From Leptospira selangorensis (lineage in GTDB: Bacteria > Spirochaetota > Leptospiria > Leptospirales > Leptospiraceae): a DNA stretch of 64,000 bases. A program made the position numbers and the translations under genes. The stretch is taken from assembly GCF_004769405.1 (NCBI RefSeq), contig NZ_RQES01000001.1, positions 62,001 to 126,000 on the forward strand, written 5' to 3'. The stretch's first letter is position 1. Every line of letters begins with the position of its first letter. The notes below the pieces were generated by a model, which saw nothing but the letters and a program-made list of their open reading frames with translations, was not told the origin of the DNA and did no database searches. Shown here in pieces: positions 57,670 to 64,000 of the stretch.

Positions 57670-59340
57670 ATGAAGGTATCTAGATCCGACTTTTTGAAAT
57701 ATATGGGAAAAGGAATGCTTGCTTTGACTGCAGTCCGGACTTTGGATCTGTTCTCGGAACCGACAAAACAACCTTCTAAAAAAGTTCATTCTACACATAC
57801 TACTTCTCCAAAAACAAAAAAGGAGATTTCTTCCAAAATCCCAGGAAGTAATTTTAAACCTCTAAAACCTAACACTCAGGACGATCTGATCTTAGCGGCC
57901 GGTTTTACATACGATCTTATCGCAGTCTATGGAGATAAGATCAATTCTAAGGGAGATACTTTCGGTTACGCCGCTGATTTTAACTGCTTCTTCCAATTCC
58001 CGAATGATCCAAACTCGGCTCTCCTTTGGACCAATCACGAGTATTTAAACGAATTAGAATATTATGTAACCGGTTATGATTATAACCAAAAAGGTCCGAA
58101 TAATAGAACACCCGAACAGATCGAAAAATATCTATACTCGTTAGGCGGTTCAGTGATCGGACTACATAAATCTAAGGGGACTTGGGTATTAGATCCGGAA
58201 TCTAAATACGGAAGAAGGATAAACGGAAGGTCGGAATTCCAACTTAAAGGCCCTGTGGCAGGCTCTGAAGCTATCTCGGGTAAAACAAAAGTGTATGGGA
58301 CATTTGCAAATTGTTCCGGTGGGCAAACATTATGGAATACTGTCCTTTCCTGCGAAGAAAATTATGAAATGGTGGTAGAAGACTGTAAGCTGGAAGACTC
58401 TAAAGAATACGGTTGGATCATAGAAATAGATCCTTTTGATCCTTCTTCCACACCGATAAAACATACTGCACTCGGAAGATTTTCACATGAGAATGCAGCA
58501 TTAACTCTTTCTCCTTCCGGAAAGTTAGTCGTGTATATGGGAGACGATTCCAAGGATCAATGTGTTTATAAATTTGTCTCCGACAAAAATTACGATCCTA
58601 AAAAAGGAAAATCGAATTCAGAACTTTTGGATGAAGGGACTTTATACGTAGGTAATTTCGAAAAATGTGTATGGGTTCCATTAGATCTGGAAAAAAATCC
58701 GAATCTTAAAAATGCAAAAGATAAAGAAGGAAATCCTAAATTTAAGACCCAAGCGGATATCTTGGTATCATGTAGAGATGCTGCAAAAACCGCAGGCGGG
58801 ACCCCGATGGATAGACCGGAAGATCTGGAAGTCCATCCATTAGATAAATCTGTTTTTGTATCTTTTACCAATAATGATTCTCATGGGAATTTTTACGGGC
58901 AGATAGTTCGTATCAAAGAAGAAAATTCCGATGCCGAATCTGTTCGTTTCGAGTTCGAAGTTTTTGTCGCTGGGGGAGGGAAGAGTGGATTTTCTTCTCC
59001 CGATAATTTGGCTTTTGATTCTTCCGGAAATCTATGGATGGTGACCGATATGACAACTCGTTTGCTTGGTAAATCCATCTTCAAAAAATTCGGGAATAAC
59101 GGTATGTTCTTTATACCTACAAGCGGAGAAGATTCTGGAAAAGCATTCCAATTTGCTTCTGCCCCGATCGGAGCCGAGCTCACTGGGCCATGGTTTACAC
59201 CCGACGAAGAATTTTTATTCTTATCCGTGCAACATCCAGGAGAAGATACCAGAGATTATGATCTTCCTACAAGCCGTTGGCCTGGAAGAACGAAGGGTGA
59301 TATGCCTAGACCAGGAGTGGTCTCGATTAGGAGAGCTTAG
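57670..59340 (+). CDS. PhoX-family (DUF839) phosphatase
   Basis: A 556-residue protein of the PhoX/DUF839 family, calcium- and iron-dependent alkaline phosphatases of six-bladed propeller fold. Matching segments are LWTNHEYLN, NCSGGQTLWNTVLSCEEN, GRFSHENAALTLSPSGKLVVYMGDD and RPEDLEVHPLDKSVFVSFTNN. The N-terminus reads KVSRSDFLKYMGKGMLAL. It looks like a Tat signal, but the second arginine of the usual SRRDFLK is Ser, so export by Tat is uncertain. The ATG follows TAGGAT. Confidence 0.88.
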   Translation: MKVSRSDFLKYMGKGMLALTAVRTLDLFSEPTKQPSKKVHSTHTTSPKTKKEISSKIPGSNFKPLKPNTQDDLILAAGFTYDLIAVYGDKINSKGDTFGYAADFNCFFQFPNDPNSALLWTNHEYLNELEYYVTGYDYNQKGPNNRTPEQIEKYLYSLGGSVIGLHKSKGTWVLDPESKYGRRINGRSEFQLKGPVAGSEAISGKTKVYGTFANCSGGQTLWNTVLSCEENYEMVVEDCKLEDSKEYGWIIEIDPFDPSSTPIKHTALGRFSHENAALTLSPSGKLVVYMGDDSKDQCVYKFVSDKNYDPKKGKSNSELLDEGTLYVGNFEKCVWVPLDLEKNPNLKNAKDKEGNPKFKTQADILVSCRDAAKTAGGTPMDRPEDLEVHPLDKSVFVSFTNNDSHGNFYGQIVRIKEENSDAESVRFEFEVFVAGGGKSGFSSPDNLAFDSSGNLWMVTDMTTRLLGKSIFKKFGNNGMFFIPTSGEDSGKAFQFASAPIGAELTGPWFTPDEEFLFLSVQHPGEDTRDYDLPTSRWPGRTKGDMPRPGVVSIRRA

Positions 59341-59684
59341 TTTTTAAGACAAGCAGCGATTGCGTCTTCTTCTTTTTCGAAATGTGCAAAAGGTTTCCAA
59401 AGACCTAATAGATTAAAGATCTGTATAACCTTCTCTCCTGCTTCGGTAAGTAGAAGTTTTTTGCCTTCGCTAGTAAGTCTGTTCTTTAATTCGAAGATTG
59501 CACGAATTCCGGAACTGGAAACATATTTAAGATCGGATAAGTTCAGGACAGTATTGTTTGCATGACTTACATCCAATACTTTTTCCTTAAATAGAGGGAA
59601 GGTGGATTCGTCTAGTCGGCCGGAAACCAAATACACTCTGATCTCTTTGCCGGCATCCTGTTCTAGAATTTTCAAACTATCCAT
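59337..59684 (-). CDS. STAS-domain anti-sigma-factor antagonist
   Basis: A 115-residue single STAS domain. The phosphorylation region is [15 protein letters not shown], with the conserved serine before GIR. It probably belongs to a partner-switching pathway. A SpoIIE-type phosphatase gene on the same strand (60627-63008) is the natural candidate to dephosphorylate it. It overlaps the NAD-kinase-like gene by eight bases, and its stop overlaps the phoX-like stop. Confidence 0.9.
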   Translation of the reverse strand: MDSLKILEQDAGKEIRVYLVSGRLDESTFPLFKEKVLDVSHANNTVLNLSDLKYVSSSGIRAIFELKNRLTSEGKKLLLTEAGEKVIQIFNLLGLWKPFAHFEKEEDAIAACLKN

Positions 59685-60579
59685 GTTTTTGCACCACCAC
59701 CCGCAATCTTTCCGGAGAAACGGAAAAGTCCGCTTTGGCCCCGGGAGGGAAATCGTAAATACGTTCCGCCAAGGAATCGATTGAGATCCCCCCGCGCATT
59801 TCGGATATCAGACGGAAAGAGTTGTGAACGGTGAAGTGATCCAGCTTGTACTGGAAACTTTCCTTCTTACGCAACTCTCTACAGTACACTTTGAAATAAG
59901 GCTCCTGCTTGTCAAAGCTTACGTCTTTATTTTCGCAAGACATAACCCAACCGGTAGAACCCGCTCCGGTATATACCAGAAGGCCCGAACATTTCTGTTC
60001 TTCCGAGACTTGCTCGTGAGAGATCAGAAATCTACTCGTTAAGTCTGGGCTATTATTACGGATAGAAATCTCGCTGATCCCTTGGAATGTTTCGATGGCT
60101 TGGCCATTCGGGTATTCGATCCTAACATTGATCCTGGGCCATTCTTCTATGATTATGTTTTCCCAATTAAGAGAAACTGCCTTTGAGATATCGGATGTAT
60201 GAAAGGATAGAAGGGCGCCTACCGAAGTTTCGGGATCCGAATTACAACCTAGAACTAAATTGTCCAAGGCATGATGTGCAACGTAAGTGAAATGATTATC
60301 TCCACCTAACGCGATCACCAGATCGTAATCTGCAATATTTATATTTTCTAATTCTTCTCGGAAGATAAACTTTCCATTCGGGAAAGTAAGTTTCAATTCT
60401 TCTCTGCTTTGGACTTGTCTGAGATGGGAATTATAGATCCGAGAGAAGGAATCGTTTTGGATCTCCGCTACTCTTTTGAATTCATCCAGAGAGCCGTAAC
60501 TCTCCAGATCTAATTCGTATTTTGTTCTTTTGATGACTACCAGAACAGATTCGATTTTTTTTCGCTTTTCCGCCGACAT
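59677..60579 (-). CDS. NAD-kinase-like protein with altered GGDG motif
   Basis: A 300-residue protein of the NAD kinase/diacylglycerol kinase fold. The nucleotide motif is [10 protein letters not shown] in place of the usual GGDGT, and the second conserved block is [11 protein letters not shown] (family form TPTGSTAY). The pattern resembles the mitochondrial NADK2 branch more than bacterial NadK. NAD kinase activity is likely but not certain, because the Gly to Asn change lies in the catalytic loop. No signal peptide. Confidence 0.7.
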   Translation of the reverse strand: MSAEKRKKIESVLVVIKRTKYELDLESYGSLDEFKRVAEIQNDSFSRIYNSHLRQVQSREELKLTFPNGKFIFREELENINIADYDLVIALGGDNHFTYVAHHALDNLVLGCNSDPETSVGALLSFHTSDISKAVSLNWENIIIEEWPRINVRIEYPNGQAIETFQGISEISIRNNSPDLTSRFLISHEQVSEEQKCSGLLVYTGAGSTGWVMSCENKDVSFDKQEPYFKVYCRELRKKESFQYKLDHFTVHNSFRLISEMRGGISIDSLAERIYDFPPGAKADFSVSPERLRVVVQKHG

Positions 60580-60626
60580 GGATTACCAATTTGGACGGAT
60601 CTAGGTCTCCTAGAAAACGAAAAAAA

Positions 60627-63008
60627 TCAAACCAATGCGGGTTCCGAAGAATTATTTGCCTTAGGATCCGAGTCTGCCAGGATCAATTTTAGAACGGACA
60701 TAGTAGCCCTAAACTTCATTCGATTTCCGGTAAGTCTGTAAAGAGCCACTAAATGTTTTAGATTCCTAATATTTTCAGGCTCTCTCGATCTAAGTTTTTC
60801 TGCGAATTCCAAAGACTTCCAATAATCTTTGGTTTTTCTAAGACAATAGGAAAGATAGAAGATATACTCGTTGTCGAACGGGATCTTAGAAAGATAAGCC
60901 TCGGTATATTTTGCACCTTCTTCGAATTCTTTCGCGTTGATACATATCCTGGCCATCTGTTTATAAAGAGCAGGATCTGAATCGTCTATTGCTAATGCTT
61001 GTGCAAAAACTTCCTTAGTCTTTTCGGTATTTCCCTTTTTGTATTCTTTGATACCGATCTGTAGAAGCCTATTGTATTCTTCCGAAATTGCTTTTGTGCG
61101 AGAAGAAGAAACTTCTGCTTCTTTATAACCGATGCTTAAAAGACTTAGATCGTCTGAAATTTCTCCGGCAGCGCTGATCAATCTTTCTAGATCTTCCAGA
61201 TTTCCACCGGAAAGTTCTACAAATCTTAAGAATAAGAACTCATCTTCGTTCATCACAGGCTCGGGAGAATTCGGATCATAAAGTAGAATATCATCTCTAC
61301 CGTCGGATCCTAAGAAGATCTTATCTCCAGCTTCTAGTTTATCCACTCTTACCAATGGTTCTGTGGTGTTTTCTGAGAAACCTAATTTGCGGATAGGGAA
61401 GTCGGAATCTAAGAAGCCCGCTTTTGCATCCCTATATAATACCATATTAGGATGTTCTGCATTAATAGAATATAATGCTCCTGTTTCTTCATCCAGAAGG
61501 CAAAGTAATGCGGAAACAAGCATCGTACCGTCGAATGTAACGAATACGTTTTGTAATTCCGTATAGCAGTCTTTCAGCCATTTTTCAGGAGTTTTTTTCT
61601 GGTTACTTCTGGAGAGTTGGGTCCTTGTTACGATTGCCTTGAATACTGTTCCCATAACAAGTGCACCGCCGGCTCCTTGTATGGATTTACCCATCGCGTC
61701 CGAGTTCATGATACTCAGATATTTTTTGCCGTACAATGTGATCTCGCTGATGGAAACTAAGTCTCCACCGATATCCGCTTCTCTCTTTCTAAATACGAAG
61801 GTTTTCTTTTGTCTTAAAATACCGCTGATCTTAGTATTTGGACTTTCATATTTAGTAGTAGCAAGAGGACGAAGTAATAGGGAGGTTAGATAATAATCCC
61901 CGTCTTGTTTTTCTTTTAACGCTCGAAGATCATCCAGAGTTTCCTGCAATTCTTTAGTCTTCTCTTCCACCTTCTTTTCCAAGAACATTTGGTGGTCTAA
62001 AAGATCCTTTTTCATTTCGATAAAAACTTCCGCCATCTCTCCCAATTCGTCGGAACGATTTAAATCCACAATTTTGGATTCGTCCTCGTTCGGGTTTTGC
62101 ATTGCGAAATTAAGTGCCTTAACTGCGTCTATAATATCCCTGGAAAATCTATAAGATGCGAATAAGATCCCGCCGAAAACCGCGAGGGCGATTAACCCGC
62201 AATACAACCAAAGGTTCCTAGTGGATTCGTAAAGTTCGGTTTCATCTATCAAAAGAACGAAATCTAATTTAAGATTACTTAATCCTTGGTTTTCGTAAGG
62301 GACCTGAGTGAGATAATAATGTCTTCCTTCCAAAGTGAATCTGGAAATTCCCGATAGGTCCTTCGGCTTTCTATCTCCTAAATATTTGGAGATTGTAGCG
62401 TCTGAAAATGAGATCAGTTTATCTTTTTCATAAATGGCAAGATGAACATCTTCTGAACCAGTGATAGTTTGGATAAACTTATCATCCACTACCTGGCCCA
62501 CCATCATGATCCCGCCGTTTTTCAGTGGGGCAGTGACCCTAAGACCAAGGCCGCTATGACCGATCTCTAAGGTAGAAGCAATTCTACCTTGCAGAGCTTC
62601 TTGTACGATCTTCTGCCCGGATTTATCGTCTCCATAATCTGCCGGTCTATGAAATCTAAAGTAAACATGTCCAGTCTTATCATGGATCTCGAAGATAGAA
62701 AGACCATACTGAGTCATGATCCCTTTGATATATTCCAGGTTCCCCTGGAGGATACCTCTGTTTCCCAAACCGTTTTCTAAAATGGAAAGAGTCTTTTGGT
62801 TTCTTTCAATTTCTTTGAGAAGAAGTCGGATCACTTCTTCCTTATGTTTGAGTTCCTTCCTGAACTCCAGGGAGCGGTCTAATGCTCTTTTGTCCTGAGG
62901 TTCATTTTTAACTTGGTCGATCATTTGGATGAATGTGATCGCAAGAATGAGTACTAATAGAAGCTGACTTGCTCCCAGAATGAGAAAAATTTTTTGTCTA
63001 AAGCTCAT
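60627..63008 (-). CDS. SpoIIE-type PP2C phosphatase with sensor, HAMP and TPR parts
   Basis: About 793 residues from ATG 63008 (the frame extends to 63119). In order: a membrane segment (IFLILGASQLLLVLILAITF), a periplasmic sensor part, a second segment (LWLYCGLIALAVFGGILFASY), a HAMP-like region and coiled coil (LEKKVEEKTKELQETLDDL). Then comes a SpoIIE-like phosphatase with EADIGGDLVSI as the first metal motif, and C-terminal TPR units (YNRLLQIGIKEYKKGNTEKT). The second motif reads NSDAMGKSIQGAGGALVM, where most relatives have DVxGHG. It probably controls the STAS protein. Confidence 0.87.
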   Translation of the reverse strand: MSFRQKIFLILGASQLLLVLILAITFIQMIDQVKNEPQDKRALDRSLEFRKELKHKEEVIRLLLKEIERNQKTLSILENGLGNRGILQGNLEYIKGIMTQYGLSIFEIHDKTGHVYFRFHRPADYGDDKSGQKIVQEALQGRIASTLEIGHSGLGLRVTAPLKNGGIMMVGQVVDDKFIQTITGSEDVHLAIYEKDKLISFSDATISKYLGDRKPKDLSGISRFTLEGRHYYLTQVPYENQGLSNLKLDFVLLIDETELYESTRNLWLYCGLIALAVFGGILFASYRFSRDIIDAVKALNFAMQNPNEDESKIVDLNRSDELGEMAEVFIEMKKDLLDHQMFLEKKVEEKTKELQETLDDLRALKEKQDGDYYLTSLLLRPLATTKYESPNTKISGILRQKKTFVFRKREADIGGDLVSISEITLYGKKYLSIMNSDAMGKSIQGAGGALVMGTVFKAIVTRTQLSRSNQKKTPEKWLKDCYTELQNVFVTFDGTMLVSALLCLLDEETGALYSINAEHPNMVLYRDAKAGFLDSDFPIRKLGFSENTTEPLVRVDKLEAGDKIFLGSDGRDDILLYDPNSPEPVMNEDEFLFLRFVELSGGNLEDLERLISAAGEISDDLSLLSIGYKEAEVSSSRTKAISEEYNRLLQIGIKEYKKGNTEKTKEVFAQALAIDDSDPALYKQMARICINAKEFEEGAKYTEAYLSKIPFDNEYIFYLSYCLRKTKDYWKSLEFAEKLRSREPENIRNLKHLVALYRLTGNRMKFRATMSVLKLILADSDPKANNSSEPALV

Positions 63009-63229
63009 AAATTGTTCCGGAAATGGAATCTCCCTAGATCGGGAAGGCGCGCTTTGTATTTTTAGCCTTTTTCTCTTCTTTAAAAAAGAGACCCAAAACT
63101 TACACTGGGAAGATCCCATTCGTACTAAGGTTTCGTGAAATTCAGGTTACAAAAATGTTCGCCTAATGAGTAGTTAGCCGGTTGTTCTCTCTGCTTGACC
63201 GGAATACGGTCGGTGGAGACCCTAACAAG

Positions 63230-63709
63230 ATGGAAGATCAGGAACCTAAAAAACAGGGATTTCCGTTTCACCCTCTGGAAGACTTCGTATTAGGAGAGGT
63301 CCTTGGTCGGACCTTAGTCAAATTAGGACATTCTAAAGAAGACATTGATAAGGCGATTTTATCTCATTTGCCTGTCGGGCAGTCCGAATTCCTTTTTACC
63401 CCGAACGCAAAAAAACAACTTCTATTACAAAGTATGCCGGTCGAACTCAGAAGTTTTCTGGAAGCAGGAAAAGAAAAAGAAGTTTTGGACATCTTCCGCA
63501 AAACAATCCAGGCAGAAGGTAGACTGGACCTGGCATTGGAACTTTTAGAGTGGATCTTTACGGGTTTTGATAAACAGGAACTAGTCCGTTCCTTATTTTC
63601 CTTAGTCTTAAATAATAAAATAGAATTAAGCCCGGAATTTTATCCTCTCTTAATGGAAGAATACGACAAAGAGATGAGAGGGGACTTGGACAGGATTCGA
63701 GAAGAATAA
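63230..63709 (+). CDS. Unknown cytosolic protein
   Basis: A 159-residue protein beginning MEDQEPKKQGFPFHPLEDF. It is acidic and mainly helical with no motif I know (LALELLEWIFTGFDKQELVRSLFSLVL). I chose ATG 63230, with GGAG 11 bases upstream, over the frame start at 63182, which is not conserved-looking. It is divergent from the phosphatase gene and convergent with the desaturase. Confidence 0.65.
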   Translation: MEDQEPKKQGFPFHPLEDFVLGEVLGRTLVKLGHSKEDIDKAILSHLPVGQSEFLFTPNAKKQLLLQSMPVELRSFLEAGKEKEVLDIFRKTIQAEGRLDLALELLEWIFTGFDKQELVRSLFSLVLNNKIELSPEFYPLLMEEYDKEMRGDLDRIREE

Positions 63710-63735
63710 AAAAGCCGCCTGTTTCCAAGCGGCTT
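63708..63735 (-). terminator. Intrinsic terminator of the desaturase gene
   Basis: On the minus strand a stem of AAGCCGC/GCGGCTT (63712-63718 with 63729-63735) is followed by six U residues. It lies 26 bases past the desaturase stop and overlaps the stop of the convergent gene. Confidence 0.8.
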
Positions 63736-63760
63736 ACAAAACTCACTAAGTTAAAAAATC

Positions 63761-64000
63761 TTAAGCTACATCAGCCAAAGGAGAAGGTGCCGTACCGGAA
63801 AGTTCTTTTCTTCCTTTCTCGGTCCATACCGCTCTCTGGATGGTGATGATTCCCATAAAATGTAGTACCTTCATCACTTGGTAAGTAAGATCCAACTCGA
63901 ACCAACGGAACGCGAAGTTTGGAGAGTTCGGGTGAGCGTGGTGATTGTTTTGGTATAATTCTCCCATGATCAAGAAGTCCACAGGAAGAGTATTTTTGGA
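63761..64000 (-). CDS. Fatty-acid (acyl-CoA) desaturase, C-terminal part
   Basis: The last 79 residues of a membrane diiron desaturase; the frame continues past the window edge. The third histidine box is [21 protein letters not shown], typical of acyl-CoA/acyl-lipid delta-9 desaturases, and is followed by [19 protein letters not shown]. It would introduce a double bond into membrane fatty acids with oxygen. The 5' part is not visible. Confidence 0.88.
   Translation of the reverse strand, partial: SKNTLPVDFLIMGELYQNNHHAHPNSPNFAFRWFELDLTYQVMKVLHFMGIITIQRAVWTEKGRKELSGTAPSPLADVA

Overview
The window looks like Leptospira DNA, probably from a species of moderate G+C. The support is a complete haem-biosynthesis cluster with an embedded HemKR-type two-component system, a TGACA-N6-TGACA hem-box before hemA, a HemC-HemD fusion, several MBOAT/SGNH (DUF1574-like) acyl-transfer genes, a Bat aerotolerance locus joined to htpG, and many exported proteins without relatives I can name. 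In Leptospira, asd, metF, the hem cluster and htpG are, as far as I recall, on the second chromosome (CII). The plasmid-style rep/parAB region here fits the replication and partition region of that replicon. Species and replicon assignment are inference.

Layout. 1-5.7 kb: start of an unknown gene, asd, and a surface-modification group (SGNH-like protein, multi-pass membrane protein, MBOAT acyltransferase). 5.8-10.8 kb: a small zinc-ribbon-like protein, about 750 bp of non-coding DNA rich in GGCA/TGCC, an H1-like basic-tail protein, two Leptospira-type unknowns and an NtrC-like regulator lacking the sigma-54 contact loop. 10.8-16.4 kb: putative replication/partition module, with paired palindromes, parA-parB, a structured non-coding stretch with a possible antisense RNA, a Rep-like protein and a large discoidin/phage-fibre-like repeat protein. 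16.4-19.1 kb: metF, mqnD, HAD phosphatase.

19.1-35.7 kb: haem block hemA-hemCD-hemB-hemL-hemK-hemR-hemE-hemN (start and stop codons mostly overlapping), then hemG/Y and, on the other strand, hemH with an outer-membrane protein. An ECF42-type sigma factor/DGPF/SRPBCC group and a lipoprotein are inserted between them. 35.7-37.5 kb: a second, different parAB pair flanked by its own palindromes. 37.6-47.7 kb: flavin reductase, cNMP-binding protein, GGDEF cyclase, SDRs, LMW phosphatase, NDH-2, DUF1574-like protein and a YwqK/MORN-like lipoprotein. 47.7-56.5 kb: moxR-DUF58-bat genes-htpG, almost every start overlapping the previous stop. 56.5-64 kb: unknown exported proteins, PhoX-like phosphatase, STAS, NAD-kinase-like and SpoIIE-like proteins, and the 3' part of a fatty-acid desaturase.

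The least explained parts are: two parAB modules 25 kb apart, each with a private palindrome class; the antisense-RNA-like structure before rep; and an interspersed near-palindrome (GGTAGGAACTCC and relatives, core GT-N-GGA-N2-TCC-N-AC) that recurs far above chance and often sits at gene starts, and shares its architecture with the parA operator-like sites.
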